Positions 50,209 to 61,034 are shown, counted from the first letter of the stretch. The stretch is 64,000 nucleotides of DNA from Algoriphagus aquimarinus (GCF_900112005.1 NZ_FOKK01000002.1:248001-312000), one strand, 5' to 3'. Numbers and translations: made by a program. Notes: a model not told the origin generated them from the letters alone.

Positions 50209-51081
50209 TTATTTACCTTCAAGTGCATTAGCACCTGAAACAATTTCAAGAATTTCATTGGTAATTGCTGCCTGACGAGTTCTGTTGTACATGAATCGAA
50301 GTTCTTTCAGCAATTCGCCTGCATTTTCTGTGGCCTTATCCATGGCTATCATTCTAGCGGCATGCTCTGAAGCATTACTTTCTAGTACAGCTTTGTAGAA
50401 TTGTATTTTCAAAGAAGTCGGAACCAACTCTTCGATAATGTATTTTCTGGATGGCTCCAAGATGTAGTCCGTATCAGGCACTTTCTCTTCAGCGGTATCA
50501 TCCTTTGCCATTGGCAGGAATTGCTCCACCTTAACTTCTTGAGTAGCTACGTTTTTGAACTCATTGAATACCAATACAACTTGATCATATTCGCCAGCAA
50601 TAAATGCGTTCATAGCAAATTCAGCTGCGCTTCTAGCATTTCCAAAAGTAAGATCTTGAAATAGCTGAGAATAATCAGATACCATGTTGAAGTCATTCTT
50701 CTTAAAAGATTCAAATGCCTTCTTACCGATAGGAAGAATAGTAATATTCATACCTACAAACTGTCTAGCTATGGCGCCATTTACAGCTTTGATAATGTTT
50801 GAATTGAAAGCACCACAAAGTCCTTTGTCTGAAGTCACAGGAATGATCAATACATTTCTCACTTCTCTTTTTTCAGCAAATACAATATCTGCAGCTCCTT
50901 CTGAAGCAGCGGATACGTTATTCAGGATCTGGGTCAACTTCTGAGAGTAAGGACGCATCTGTGTGATTTTGTCCTGCGCTCTTCTAAGTTTGGCGGCGGA
51001 CACCATTTTCATGGCCTTAGTAATCTGCTGGGTAGAGACTACTGACGTTATCCGTTCCTTTACTTCCTTAAGATTTGCCAT
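50209..51081 (-). CDS. atpG: ATP synthase F1 subunit gamma
   Basis: Central stalk of F1, 290 residues. N-terminal MANLKEVKERITSVVSTQQITKAMKMVSAAKLRRAQ and C-terminal NRTRQAAITNEILEIVSGANAL are the two helices of the coiled coil that turns inside the alpha3-beta3 ring; SDKGLCGAFNSN is the central conserved block. Last gene of this atp operon: the beta and epsilon genes, which follow gamma in E. coli, are absent here and a terminator follows directly. Confidence 0.97.
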   Translation of the reverse strand: MANLKEVKERITSVVSTQQITKAMKMVSAAKLRRAQDKITQMRPYSQKLTQILNNVSAASEGAADIVFAEKREVRNVLIIPVTSDKGLCGAFNSNIIKAVNGAIARQFVGMNITILPIGKKAFESFKKNDFNMVSDYSQLFQDLTFGNARSAAEFAMNAFIAGEYDQVVLVFNEFKNVATQEVKVEQFLPMAKDDTAEEKVPDTDYILEPSRKYIIEELVPTSLKIQFYKAVLESNASEHAARMIAMDKATENAGELLKELRFMYNRTRQAAITNEILEIVSGANALEGK

Positions 51082-51145
51082 CTTGGTTGCGTTGTGCTAG
51101 GGTATAAATAACCGGAAGACTTTCGCCTTCCGGAATTCAAATCAA

Positions 51146-52723
51146 TTATTTAGAGAACTTAGGAGCTAATTCTGCAGCTGCCTTAGAAAGAACTTTTGCA
51201 GCTCCGTCCACATCACCTTTCAGGATCAGTTGAAGCGCCTCAGGATAAGAAGTATCCAATAAGGTGTAGAATTCTTTCTCAAATGCTCTTGCTTTTTCTA
51301 CAGGAACAGTATCCATCAATCCTTTTGCGGAAGCATAGATAATAGCTACTTGATGTGCTACAGATACTGGAGAGTACTGTGCTTGCTTCAAGATTTCCTG
51401 GTTTCTTCTTCCTCTTTCGATCGTACGCTTAGTAGTCGCATCTAGATCAGAACCAAACTTAGAGAATGCTTCCAATTCACGGAAAGCTGCCTGATCCAAT
51501 TTCAAGGTACCGGCAATTTTCTTCATCGCTTTAATCTGTGCGTTACCACCTACTCTAGATACGGAGATACCTACGTTAATCGCAGGACGGATACCGGAGT
51601 TAAACAAGTTAGTCTCCAAGAAGATCTGACCATCCGTAATAGAAATTACGTTAGTTGGGATATATGCAGAAACGTCACCAGCTTGAGTTTCGATAATTGG
51701 AAGTGCAGTCAAAGATCCACCACCTTTTACCAAATGTTTGATAGAATCTGGCAAATCGTTCATTTCCTGAGCGATCTTGTCAGACTTATTAATTTTTGCA
51801 GCTCTTTCCAACAATCTAGAGTGAAGGTAGAATACGTCACCTGGATAGGCTTCACGTCCCGGAGGTCTTCTCAAAAGAAGAGAAACTTCACGGTAAGCTA
51901 CAGCTTGCTTAGAAAGATCATCATAAACTACCAATGCAGGACGACCTGTATCTCGGAAGAATTCACCGATCGAGGCACCCGTAAATGGAGCAAAGAATTG
52001 CATTGGAGCTGGCTCAGATGCTGGAGCTGCTACAATTACTGTATAAGGAAGTGCGCCGCCTTTTTCTAATGCTGCTACTACTCCAGCAACGGTAGATGCT
52101 TTCTGACCGATTGCAACGTAGATACAGAAAACTGGCTCACCTTTGTCGTAAAACTCTTTTTGGTTAAGAATAGCATCGATAACTACTGCTGTCTTACCAG
52201 TCTGACGGTCACCAATTACTAATTCTCTTTGTCCTCTACCGATAGGAATCATTGCATCGATTGCTTTGATACCTGTCTGAAGAGGCTCAGTTACTGGCTG
52301 ACGATAGATAACACCTGGTGCTTTACGCTCCAAAGGCATCTCGTACAATTCACCAGTGATAGGGCCTTTACCGTCAATAGGGTTACCCAAGGTATCCACT
52401 ACACGGCCAAGCATTCCTTCACCTACTTGAAGTGAAGCAATTCTCTTCGTTCTCTTTACTGTATCACCTTCTTTGATTCCTCTGGAATCTCCGAAAAGTA
52501 CAGCTCCTACATTGTCTTCTTCAAGGTTCAGTACCATTGCTTTCAGACCATTGTCGAATTCTAGCAATTCACCAGCTTGAGCCTTAGAAAGTCCATAGAT
52601 ACGAGCTACACCATCCCCCACTTGAAGGACTGTACCTACTTCTTCGAGTTCTGCTTCGGTTCTTGCACCAGAGAGTTGCTCTCTTAAAATTGCCGAAACT
52701 TCATCAGGTCTTACTTCTGCCAT
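51146..52723 (-). CDS. atpA: ATP synthase F1 subunit alpha
   Basis: Non-catalytic nucleotide-binding subunit of F1, 525 residues, usual length. P-loop GDRQTGKT (about 172-179), [43 protein letters not shown] region, and the alpha signature [14 protein letters not shown] near 376-389 with its Arg finger. Lies 25 nt downstream of atpH and 64 nt upstream of atpG. Confidence 0.98.
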   Translation of the reverse strand: MAEVRPDEVSAILREQLSGARTEAELEEVGTVLQVGDGVARIYGLSKAQAGELLEFDNGLKAMVLNLEEDNVGAVLFGDSRGIKEGDTVKRTKRIASLQVGEGMLGRVVDTLGNPIDGKGPITGELYEMPLERKAPGVIYRQPVTEPLQTGIKAIDAMIPIGRGQRELVIGDRQTGKTAVVIDAILNQKEFYDKGEPVFCIYVAIGQKASTVAGVVAALEKGGALPYTVIVAAPASEPAPMQFFAPFTGASIGEFFRDTGRPALVVYDDLSKQAVAYREVSLLLRRPPGREAYPGDVFYLHSRLLERAAKINKSDKIAQEMNDLPDSIKHLVKGGGSLTALPIIETQAGDVSAYIPTNVISITDGQIFLETNLFNSGIRPAINVGISVSRVGGNAQIKAMKKIAGTLKLDQAAFRELEAFSKFGSDLDATTKRTIERGRRNQEILKQAQYSPVSVAHQVAIIYASAKGLMDTVPVEKARAFEKEFYTLLDTSYPEALQLILKGDVDGAAKVLSKAAAELAPKFSK

Positions 52724-52748
52724 GATATATTAAGATTAATGCTTTTGA

Positions 52749-53309
52749 TTAGATTTTACTTTCGTAATGATTTTGGGTAAACTGAGTTTTCAAAATTCTC
52801 AGTTTGCTACTCAATGACTCGTCAATCTGACGATCATTTACTGTCAAAATATATCCACCTATCAGGTCTGGATTTATTTTCTCTACCAATTGTACTGATT
52901 GCTTACCAGAAATCTCCTTCACTACTTCTGCAAACTCCTTACGAAGGTTGTCATCGATAGGGAAAGTAGTCGTCACTTCAGCTACCTGAATAGACTTATG
53001 TAGGTTATACTGGTTTTCAAATTCCTTTGCTACGTCAAGAAGAATCTCTTCTCTGTTCTTACCCGACACGATTTCGAAGAAAGTCATCGTAAGCGGTTCA
53101 ACTTTATTAGCAAAAAGCGCTTTCAGCACATTCAGTTTCTTATCAGAATTGACAACTGGATTCCTAAGAACAACCGACAATTCATGATTACTTTCTGCCA
53201 ATGCAGTCAGTCTTAGGAAATCTGTATGTACCTCCTCTAGTCTTCCTTTTTCCAAAGAAAGTTCCATGATTGACTTGGCATAGCGGGATGCTACTCTCTG
53301 GTTTGACAT
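52749..53309 (-). CDS. atpH: ATP synthase F1 subunit delta
   Basis: Peripheral stalk subunit of 186 residues linking the b dimer to alpha. N-terminal six-helix domain (VASRYAKSIMELSLEKGRLEEV at the start, RNPVVNSDKKLNVLKALF near 63) and the typical C-terminal segment LVEKINPDLIGGYILTVNDRQIDESLSSKL. Nine nt after atpF. Confidence 0.95.
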   Translation of the reverse strand: MSNQRVASRYAKSIMELSLEKGRLEEVHTDFLRLTALAESNHELSVVLRNPVVNSDKKLNVLKALFANKVEPLTMTFFEIVSGKNREEILLDVAKEFENQYNLHKSIQVAEVTTTFPIDDNLRKEFAEVVKEISGKQSVQLVEKINPDLIGGYILTVNDRQIDESLSSKLRILKTQFTQNHYESKI

Positions 53310-53318
53310 GGAGGAGTT

Positions 53319-53813
53319 TTAATTAAGCTTAAGTTCTTTGATAAATCCATCAACCAAATCCTTTTGAGACTTGTCGTCAGATAGATTTTTTCTCAACAAT
53401 TTCTCAGTAATGTCTAAAGAAAGAGCAGCTACCTGATTCTTCACATCAGCCAAAGCAGCCTTCTTTTCAGTTTCGATGACAGCCTTAGCATTTTCGATCA
53501 TCAAAGCACCTGCCTTTAGAGCTTCGTTCTTCGCATCATCGATCATTTTTACTGACACATCTTGTGCTTTTTTCAGGATGGTATCTCTCTCCAGTCTAGC
53601 GTCAGCAAGAAGTTTTTCATTCTCTGCTTTCAAGTTAGCCATTTCATTTCTAGCAGTTTCTGCTGCTTTCAATGCATTGTTGATACTGGTTTCTCTCTCT
53701 TCAATAGCTGCAAGCATCGGCTTCCACGCAAACTTGATTAGGATAAACAAGAGTGCTAAAAACCCAAACAACTGCCAGAAGATCAGTCCGGAACTAGGTA
53801 AAATAAGATCCAT
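53319..53813 (-). CDS. atpF: ATP synthase F0 subunit b
   Basis: Peripheral stalk of 164 residues: one N-terminal membrane helix (SSGLIFWQLFGFLALLFILIKFAW, about 7-30) then a long Ala/Glu/Lys-rich right-handed coiled coil (ALKAAETARNEMANLKAENEKL...) to the C-terminus. Order B-E-F-H-A-G agrees with other F-type operons. Confidence 0.95.
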   Translation of the reverse strand: MDLILPSSGLIFWQLFGFLALLFILIKFAWKPMLAAIEERETSINNALKAAETARNEMANLKAENEKLLADARLERDTILKKAQDVSVKMIDDAKNEALKAGALMIENAKAVIETEKKAALADVKNQVAALSLDITEKLLRKNLSDDKSQKDLVDGFIKELKLN

Positions 53814-53885
53814 TAGATATATATAATTTCGTTATTGTTCAAAAAGAGGGATTGGCCTGAAAGACCAATCCCGTTTCATTTGTTC

Positions 53886-54152
<267 letters not shown>

Positions 54153-54183
54153 TTATTTATAAATTGAACAAAGAAATTCCTAA

Positions 54184-55227
54184 TTAATGCGCTTCATCAT
54201 GTGCATGCTCTGCTACCGCAGATCCAATATACATGGCAGTGAAGAGTGTAAAGACATAAGCCTGGATAGTAGCTACCAATAGCTCAATCAGGTTGATAAA
54301 TGTCACCATCAGCGTGCTAATCACACCTATAGTGTACGACTCAAAGATAAAGACCAAAGCTATAAAAGCCAAGATCACAATGTGTCCTGCCGTAATTGCT
54401 ACAAAAAGACGAACCATCAAAGCGAAAGGCTTAGTAAACAAACCAATAATCTCAACAGGAACGATCACCAAAAGCAAAGGAATAGGAACTCCAGGAGTCA
54501 TGAAGACGTGCTTCCAGTAATCCTTATTACCATTGACATTTACAATAATGAATGTCAAAACTGCTAGTGTCGCAGTGACAGCGATATTACCTGTAAGGTT
54601 GGCTGCACCAGGTAGCAAACCGATCAAGTTACCTATCCAGATAAAGAAGAATAGAGTAAGAAGGTAAGGAACAAATTTCTTATACTTCGGCCCTATAGCA
54701 GTAAGAGCTATCTCGTCCCTGACAAAGATCACTATAGGCTCTACAAATGCCGCAGCTCCTTTTGGAGCAACAGCACCATGCTTCTTATAATGACCTGCTG
54801 CAGAAAGAGACAAAATCAAAACCACTGCAATCACTAAAAACATCATCGCGACGTTCTTTGTAATAGATAAATCCGTAAAACTAGCACCATCTACTCTTCC
54901 CATGTGATCATGAGAATCAATAAAATACCCTTCGTGTGCATATTCTTCGCCGAAAGCATGTGTATCATGATTTTGGAAGTCTGAAGAATTAAATATCTCC
55001 AATCCTCTATCACCAGAATATACAATCACCGGCAATGAAAGTGTCACATGAGTGTGGCCAACATTGAAAAAATGCCATTCGTGTGAGTCCTTGATGTGAT
55101 GCATGATGAAGCCCGTAGGGTCTTCACCTCCATCTTCAGAATCAGCTCCAGCAGCAAAAGACACACTGGATAAACTCAGCAAAAACGCTGACAATAAAAT
55201 ACTTAGGGAAAGAAATTTGCGCGTCAT
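54184..55227 (-). CDS. atpB: ATP synthase F0 subunit a with signal peptide and His-rich periplasmic N-domain
   Basis: Proton channel subunit of 347 residues, about 100 longer than E. coli subunit a. It begins with a cleavable-looking signal (LLSAFLLSLSSVSFAAG) followed by an acidic, His-rich periplasmic segment (residues 28-115: IMHHIKDSHEWHFFNVGHTH, NHDTHAFGEEYAHEG, SHDH). The membrane core contains the essential Arg in KPFALMVRLFVAITAGH. The His-rich part is seen in Bacteroidota subunits; metal or proton binding is possible but unproven. It also ends His-rich (AEHAHDEAH). Confidence 0.95.
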   Translation of the reverse strand: MTRKFLSLSILLSAFLLSLSSVSFAAGADSEDGGEDPTGFIMHHIKDSHEWHFFNVGHTHVTLSLPVIVYSGDRGLEIFNSSDFQNHDTHAFGEEYAHEGYFIDSHDHMGRVDGASFTDLSITKNVAMMFLVIAVVLILSLSAAGHYKKHGAVAPKGAAAFVEPIVIFVRDEIALTAIGPKYKKFVPYLLTLFFFIWIGNLIGLLPGAANLTGNIAVTATLAVLTFIIVNVNGNKDYWKHVFMTPGVPIPLLLVIVPVEIIGLFTKPFALMVRLFVAITAGHIVILAFIALVFIFESYTIGVISTLMVTFINLIELLVATIQAYVFTLFTAMYIGSAVAEHAHDEAH

Positions 55228-55245
55228 CTACTCTTTTTTTGAGGG

Positions 55246-55629
55246 CTACTTCGAAATCGGGCGCAAGTTAGCCAGAAAGGTGTAGATATCAAAAACCAGA
55301 TAGAACAAAAAGAGAATAAAGAAATCCACAACAAACACTAGAATATTCTCTGTCCCCATAAAAACCATGATTCCTATGAAGGATAAGGAGGCGATTAACC
55401 TAATTACCATACCCAACATTTTAACCTGAATAAGGTTTTCAGTAGAACCTTTAAGCAGCCAAATGCTTGTTACACCTACCAAATAAGAGGATATTGCTAG
55501 AAATAACAGAATTTTCCAAATGTCAGCATGAATCGTAGATGGCAGCAAGCAGCTAAGCAATATCACCAGTAAACTCAAAATTCCTGTCAGAAGGAAAAAT
55601 TTTAAATGATGGTTAGATTTCAAAACCAT
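55246..55629 (-). CDS. hypothetical four-helix membrane protein in atp operon (AtpI-like position)
   Basis: A 127-residue protein with four hydrophobic segments (FFLLTGILSLLVILLSCLL, ILLFLAISSYLVGVTSIWLL, LGMVIRLIASLSFIGIMVFMG, ILVFVVDFFILFLFYLVFDIYTF). It lies directly before atpB and after the AtpZ-like gene, the place of subunit I (atpI), which helps c-ring assembly or Mg2+ uptake. Sequence identity to AtpI is not recognisable by eye; topology and context support the role. Confidence 0.72.
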   Translation of the reverse strand: MVLKSNHHLKFFLLTGILSLLVILLSCLLPSTIHADIWKILLFLAISSYLVGVTSIWLLKGSTENLIQVKMLGMVIRLIASLSFIGIMVFMGTENILVFVVDFFILFLFYLVFDIYTFLANLRPISK

Positions 55630-55675
55630 GGGGATTAATTTATCACAAATTTATCCCAAATTTTCTTTTGTCTAA

Positions 55676-55903
55676 CTACTTATCCGACCGAATCGAATTC
55701 CATAATTGGTAAAAGGCAATCCCAATGGAAAGGAAACAAAAAAGAAGTAACCATACGGGGAATTTCATATCACTCTTTTGCTGCAGCCACCACCCAAACC
55801 AAGTGCCGCCACCAATTACTCCAAAAAGCTGAAACGATAAACCTATGTATTTTACATAAACAGGTGTGCTCTTTGGTTCTGTATTTTTTGATTCTGGTGT
55901 CAT
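55676..55903 (-). CDS. AtpZ/AtpI-family small membrane protein
   Basis: A 75-residue protein with two membrane helices: YVKYIGLSFQLFGVIGGGTWFGWWLQQ (about 18-44) and FPVWLLLFCFLSIGIAFYQLW (about 49-69). The GGGxWxGxWL-like turn is typical of the AtpZ group often encoded first in F-type ATPase operons and thought to form a Mg/Ca channel with AtpI or aid rotor assembly. First gene of the atp operon; a TATTTTTA motif lies 22 nt before its ATG. Confidence 0.82.
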   Translation of the reverse strand: MTPESKNTEPKSTPVYVKYIGLSFQLFGVIGGGTWFGWWLQQKSDMKFPVWLLLFCFLSIGIAFYQLWNSIRSDK

Positions 55904-56048
55904 AGGATTGTTTTCTATTCCTTAAAAATATGGAAAACTACGAGCGAATATCCTGCCACATGAAAATGAAGAAATAATAGAAGGCTCAATTCGTTCACTA
56001 AGTAAACCAAAAAACCTATTTTGCTACTTGAATTGGGCAAAACCACTC

Positions 56049-58670
56049 ATGAGGATATTTTCTGGACTAGCGATAGTCATTTTACTTTTTAGCGTAGCGT
56101 GTTCTTCTGAGCGCAACACCTTTACTAACAGGACATTTCATAATGTCACTGCGCATTTCAATGCCTATTACCTTGCTGATGTCAAATTAACAGAGGTAGA
56201 AACTGAAGTTTTTCAAAATTACAAAGAGGACTACACTCAGATCCTTCCTGTTTTTATACCATTTGATTCTGCCACGATTCAATCCAATGCGGAGAAACTT
56301 CAATCTTCCCGTGAATTGGCTTCCAAAGCCATCGAATGGCATAGAATCAGTAATTGGGTTGATGATAGTTATTACCTTCTCGGAAAGCTTGATTATTATC
56401 AATCACACTTTGATGACGCTCAGAATACCTTCAAATACATTAATGTCAATTCAAAAAGTCCGGATCTACGGCATCAGACACTGATCACCTTGCTTCGTCT
56501 CTATGTGGATCAGGGGGAAGTAGAAAACGCAAACTTCACTATTGACTACCTCTCCAAGGAAAGTGGTATCTCGGAAAGAAACCGTTACGAACTGTATAGA
56601 ACCCTTGCCTATTATTATGAAAAAAGAGGGGATAAAAGTGGAGTAATTGGGGCTTTAGATAAGGCAATCGAATATTCTCAGGATAAAAAAGAGAAATCCA
56701 GGATCAACTTTATCCTTGCACAGCGATACCAAAGAGAAGGCTTAGATGCACTAGCCTATGATTACTACAACCAGGCTCTAGAAGGAAACCCTCCCTATGA
56801 GCGAAGTTTCTATGCGCAACTTTACGCACAGCAGGTAGCAGAGCTAAACGCTTCAAAAGATCTCAAGAAAGTCAGGAAATATTATGATGACCTATACGAG
56901 GATCCCAAAAACAGGGATTTAAAAGATGTAGTAGTCTACGAGCAGGCTCTCTTTGAGGAAAAGCAAGGAGATACTGAACTTACCATTGAGCTACTTCACC
57001 AAGCAGCAAAGGAGCCTGGGAGTAACCCAAGAGTGAAAGGGTATATCTATCAGAAACTTGCTGAGATAAATCTTAACGAGTTTAAGGATTACAGAGCAAC
57101 CAAGTATTACCTAGATTCTGCACTTACCTTCATTAATGAATCTGATCCAATAGCCCTCGAAATCACAAGTCAAAAAGAATCGCTTGATCAGTATGTATTC
57201 CACTTTGAACGGATACAAGACAATGATAGTCTGCTAAAATTGGCACAATTGAGTCCTGATGAACAAAAACTAGTAGCTGAGAATTTTATTAAATCGGAAG
57301 AAGAACGATTAATGCGTGAAGCAGAAGCTCTTCAGAAACCTAAAGCTTCTAGTATTTTCGACAACCTACTGGCATTCAGTGACAAAGGATCAGGCTCTAC
57401 ATTCTATTTTGACAATGGAGTTGCAATGCAGCAAGGAGCCATAGATTTCAGAAGAACATGGGGCAATCGAGCATTGCAAGATAATTGGAGAAGAAGCGCT
57501 ATAAGTTTTCAGAATTCTGCTCCTACAATTACTGAACCTACAGAAAGTGATTCAACAGCTACTGAAGCAGAAAGCCTGGTCAATCAACTCCCAACTGTAG
57601 AAGGATTAATGGCTGAGATTCCTAATTCTCCAGAACAAATTGATGTCCTAAATCTTGAACTTGAGGAGTCCTACTTTGAATTAGGTAAACTTCTATACTT
57701 CGATCTGAAGGAAACAGAACAAAGCATTGATAACCTTGAGACTTTAGTCCGAGAATATCCAGCTTCTTCCAGAAAGCCAGAAGCTTATTATTTGTTGTAC
57801 TTAGCGCAAAAAGATTTGGCAGGAAATTCACAACAATATGTAGGACGTTTGAATAGAGAATTTCCTGAGTCGCAATATACTTTTTCAGTAAACAACCCAG
57901 ATGCTGCTTCTGGGAATCTAGCTTATGTGGAATCTTCAAAAAGATACGAAAAAGCTTATAACGCTTATTATCAAGGGGAATTTCAATCGAGTAAGGATAT
58001 CATTAGAGCTACACTAGAAGATTACCCCCTTACTCGCAATACCGAGCGACTTCTCCTTTTAGATATTATGAATTCTGGCAAAACGGAGAGCCGTGCTAGG
58101 TATAGAGAACGACTGGAAATTTATATTCAGAATACGCAAGATCAAGCTTTGGTAGAATTGGCAAGGAATATGCTAAAACCTTTACTATCCTCAGCAGAGC
58201 TAGCTGAGCTTAATCCAAAAGAAATAGTAGCAGCCGACTCCGCACAAGTAGAACGTTCGGAATTAGCTGAAAATGGGGGGAATGAAGCTTTATCTGACTC
58301 GCCCTATGAATACAATGCATCAGCAACTCACATATTTGTGATTGCGATCGATCCAGGACAAGTAGAAGAAGTGAAAAATCTATTGGCTGATTTGGATAGT
58401 TTCCATTCAACAAATTTCGGTAAGGATAGATTGAGAACAGGAAATATGAACATGAATAGGGAAAATGCGATTTACATCATTAGTCCTTTTTCAAATGCTG
58501 AAAAAGCAAAAGAATATTACAGTAAGTTTCAAAAAGAATTCAAATCCGAAGGACTTCCAGATCAGGTAAAGCCCAATTCATTCGTGATATCGATTGAAAA
58601 CTTTCAAGTATTAATCAAAAGCAAAAATTTAGAAGAATATAGGACTTTCTTTAAGTCCGCTTATAAGTAA
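56049..58670 (+). CDS. porW: SprE/PorW-like gliding and type IX secretion lipoprotein (TPR)
   Basis: An 873-residue probable lipoprotein: MRIFSGLAIVILLFSVACSS gives a signal peptide with lipobox SVAC. The ATG at 56049 is chosen over an in-frame TTG seven codons earlier. After ERNTFTNRTFHNVTAHFNAYYLAD, a segment typical of SprE/PorW, come many TPR-like helices (DDSYYLLGKLDYYQSHFDDA, RTLAYYYEKRGDKSG...) to about residue 430, a Ser/Thr/Glu-rich linker, a second TPR block and a C-terminal FVIAIDPGQVEEV domain. SprE/PorW is needed for T9SS function and gliding, associated with the PorN/GldN ring. Forms an operon with the PBP1A gene 3 nt downstream. Confidence 0.85.
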   Translation: MRIFSGLAIVILLFSVACSSERNTFTNRTFHNVTAHFNAYYLADVKLTEVETEVFQNYKEDYTQILPVFIPFDSATIQSNAEKLQSSRELASKAIEWHRISNWVDDSYYLLGKLDYYQSHFDDAQNTFKYINVNSKSPDLRHQTLITLLRLYVDQGEVENANFTIDYLSKESGISERNRYELYRTLAYYYEKRGDKSGVIGALDKAIEYSQDKKEKSRINFILAQRYQREGLDALAYDYYNQALEGNPPYERSFYAQLYAQQVAELNASKDLKKVRKYYDDLYEDPKNRDLKDVVVYEQALFEEKQGDTELTIELLHQAAKEPGSNPRVKGYIYQKLAEINLNEFKDYRATKYYLDSALTFINESDPIALEITSQKESLDQYVFHFERIQDNDSLLKLAQLSPDEQKLVAENFIKSEEERLMREAEALQKPKASSIFDNLLAFSDKGSGSTFYFDNGVAMQQGAIDFRRTWGNRALQDNWRRSAISFQNSAPTITEPTESDSTATEAESLVNQLPTVEGLMAEIPNSPEQIDVLNLELEESYFELGKLLYFDLKETEQSIDNLETLVREYPASSRKPEAYYLLYLAQKDLAGNSQQYVGRLNREFPESQYTFSVNNPDAASGNLAYVESSKRYEKAYNAYYQGEFQSSKDIIRATLEDYPLTRNTERLLLLDIMNSGKTESRARYRERLEIYIQNTQDQALVELARNMLKPLLSSAELAELNPKEIVAADSAQVERSELAENGGNEALSDSPYEYNASATHIFVIAIDPGQVEEVKNLLADLDSFHSTNFGKDRLRTGNMNMNRENAIYIISPFSNAEKAKEYYSKFQKEFKSEGLPDQVKPNSFVISIENFQVLIKSKNLEEYRTFFKSAYK

Positions 58671-58673
58671 ACT

Positions 58674-60980
58674 ATGAGTAACAAAGCAAAACCCCAGGAT
58701 ACCACTTGGGTATCTAAGACCATAAAATATCTTTGGATCGCCTTTATAGCAGGGATTTTTGGGTTCATTCTGTTTGTTTGGATGATCAGCATCAATTTCC
58801 TTGGGCTTTTTGGATCTCTTCCTGATTTCAAAGCACTGGAAAATCCGGACTCGCAGATAGCCTCTGAATTGTATTCTTCTGACGGAATGCTTCTCGGTAG
58901 ATATATTCGTGAAAACAGAAGTCCAGTGTCATACGACGAACTCTCTCCTAAGCTCGTCCAAGCATTGATAGCTACTGAAGATGTTCGATTCCAAGATCAT
59001 TCGGGAATCGACATGAAAGCGATGATGAGAGTGTTTGTAAAATCCATTCTCTTGGGACAAGATGCAGGTGGTGGCTCTACATTGAGTCAGCAGACAGCCA
59101 AGAACTTATTCAAGACTAGAACTGATGCCAGTAATGGTTTACTTAGCTCTATCCCTGGACTTCGTATGCTTATTATCAAAACGAAAGAATGGATTGTTGC
59201 CACACAACTGGAAAAAGCATATACAAAAAATGAGATACTCACCCTTTATCTAAATACATCGGACTTTGGTTCTAATGCCTTTGGAATTAAAACTGCTTCA
59301 GAGACTTTCTTCAATAAAACACCTGCCACTTTAGCTACAGAAGAAGCGGCGGTGCTTGTAGGTCTATTCAAGGCACCTACCTATTACAGCCCAGTATACA
59401 ATCCAGAGAATTCACTTCGAAGAAGAAACACGGTTCTGGCTCAAATGATGAGGAATGATTACTTGACTAGAGAAGAATTTGACTCACTATCCAGCAAACC
59501 AATCAAATTGAATTATAGTGTAGCAAATCAAAATAAAGGTTTGGCTACCTATTTCCGTGAAATCGTAAAAGCAGATTTGATTAAATGGACTAAAGAAAAC
59601 CTAAAATCAGATGGCACTGCATACGACCTATATGGTGATGGATTAAAAGTTTATGCGACCATTGACAGTAGAATGCAGCGCTATGCAGAAGAAGCTGTAG
59701 AAGATCACATGAAAATTCTACAAGCTAAATTCTACAAGGAAATGGGCACTAGAGATCCATGGGTAGATGGGAGCAATCGTGTCATACCAAATTTCATCGA
59801 AGATGCAGTGAGAAGAACGGAAGCTTATAGATTACTGAAAATTCGGTATGGAAATGACACTGACTCTATCAATCTTAAGCTGAATGAGAAAAAACAAATG
59901 AAGGTTTTCTCTTGGGAAAAAGGTGAAATAGACACCCTTATGAGTTCTATGGATTCCATGAGGTATTATAAGAAATTCCTTCAAACTGGCTTTATGAGTA
60001 TGGATCCACATACGGGCCAGATCAAAGCTTGGGTGGGTGGTTTAGATCACAAATACTTTAAATTCGACCATGTAGCAAGGGCAAAAAGACAGCCTGGATC
60101 TACCTTCAAGCCATTCGTATATGCAGCAGCAATTGAAAATGGATATAGCCCATGCTATAGCGTCATTGATCAGCCAGTAGAAGTCTATATACCAGGTCAA
60201 CCTGCATGGAGTCCATCGAATGCAGATGGTAAGTTTTCCTATAAGAAAATGACCATCAGACATGCTATGGCTGAATCCGTCAACTCCATCACGGCCTATA
60301 TGATGAAGAAATTGAGTCCAAAAATAGTGGTCGAGACAGCCCGTAGGCTGGGTATTACCAGTGATTTGGAGGAAGTACCAGCTTTGGCCCTTGGTGTAAA
60401 TGATGTGTCTATTTTCGAAATGGTTGGAGCATTTGGAACTTTCGTCAACAAAGGCGAGCATACCACTCCATTTTATATAGACCGGATTGAAGATAAAAAT
60501 GGTAATGTAATACAGCAATTTACGGCGAAAAAGAGGCCTGCAATGAGTGAAGAACACGCCTACTTAATGACCTATATGTTAAGAGGAGGTTTTGAAGAAA
60601 GCGGCGGAACGAGTCAAGGTGTGAATTGGGATTTGCGACAGGGTCTAGAACTAGGCGGTAAGACAGGTACTACACAAAATGCATCCGATGGCTGGTACAT
60701 GGGGATAAGCAAAGATCTAGTAAGTGGAGCTTGGGTAGGTGGAGATGATCGTGCTATTCACTTCAGAACTTGGTATGAAGGACAAGGAGGCAGGACCGCC
60801 AGACCAATCTGGCAGAATTATATGATTAAGGTATATGGTGATAAAAGCCTCGGTTACACCAAGGGTCCATTCCCTAGGCCTGATCGCCCATTAAGTATTG
60901 AGATAAATTGTGATGTCTATGAAAAAGAAAGCCAACGATTTGCTGACTTTGATTATGACGCTAAGAAAAACGATTTTTAG
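58674..60980 (+). CDS. bifunctional class A penicillin-binding protein (PBP1A-like)
   Basis: Peptidoglycan polymerase of 768 residues: one membrane anchor (YLWIAFIAGIFGFILFVWMI), a GT51 glycosyltransferase domain about 55-240 (ATEDVRFQDHSGID with catalytic Glu, GGSTLSQQTAKNLF, EKAYTKNEILTLYLN) and a transpeptidase domain about 320-740 (GSTFKPF near 473, SVNSI, KTGTTQN near 662). Co-transcribed with sprE/porW, an arrangement that could tie wall growth to secretion-complex insertion (inference). Confidence 0.95.
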   Translation: MSNKAKPQDTTWVSKTIKYLWIAFIAGIFGFILFVWMISINFLGLFGSLPDFKALENPDSQIASELYSSDGMLLGRYIRENRSPVSYDELSPKLVQALIATEDVRFQDHSGIDMKAMMRVFVKSILLGQDAGGGSTLSQQTAKNLFKTRTDASNGLLSSIPGLRMLIIKTKEWIVATQLEKAYTKNEILTLYLNTSDFGSNAFGIKTASETFFNKTPATLATEEAAVLVGLFKAPTYYSPVYNPENSLRRRNTVLAQMMRNDYLTREEFDSLSSKPIKLNYSVANQNKGLATYFREIVKADLIKWTKENLKSDGTAYDLYGDGLKVYATIDSRMQRYAEEAVEDHMKILQAKFYKEMGTRDPWVDGSNRVIPNFIEDAVRRTEAYRLLKIRYGNDTDSINLKLNEKKQMKVFSWEKGEIDTLMSSMDSMRYYKKFLQTGFMSMDPHTGQIKAWVGGLDHKYFKFDHVARAKRQPGSTFKPFVYAAAIENGYSPCYSVIDQPVEVYIPGQPAWSPSNADGKFSYKKMTIRHAMAESVNSITAYMMKKLSPKIVVETARRLGITSDLEEVPALALGVNDVSIFEMVGAFGTFVNKGEHTTPFYIDRIEDKNGNVIQQFTAKKRPAMSEEHAYLMTYMLRGGFEESGGTSQGVNWDLRQGLELGGKTGTTQNASDGWYMGISKDLVSGAWVGGDDRAIHFRTWYEGQGGRTARPIWQNYMIKVYGDKSLGYTKGPFPRPDRPLSIEINCDVYEKESQRFADFDYDAKKNDF

Positions 60981-61000
60981 AAAAACATAAATCCTCTTTC

Positions 61001-61034
61001 AAAAACAGCCTTAATACAAGGCTGTTTTTTTTTA
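61001..61034 (+). terminator. rho-independent terminator after the PBP1A gene
   Basis: ACAGCCTT and AAGGCTGT pair around AATAC with flanking A and T runs (nine T). It is followed within about 10 nt by the uvrC start, so uvrC needs its own promoter or is read through. Confidence 0.85.
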
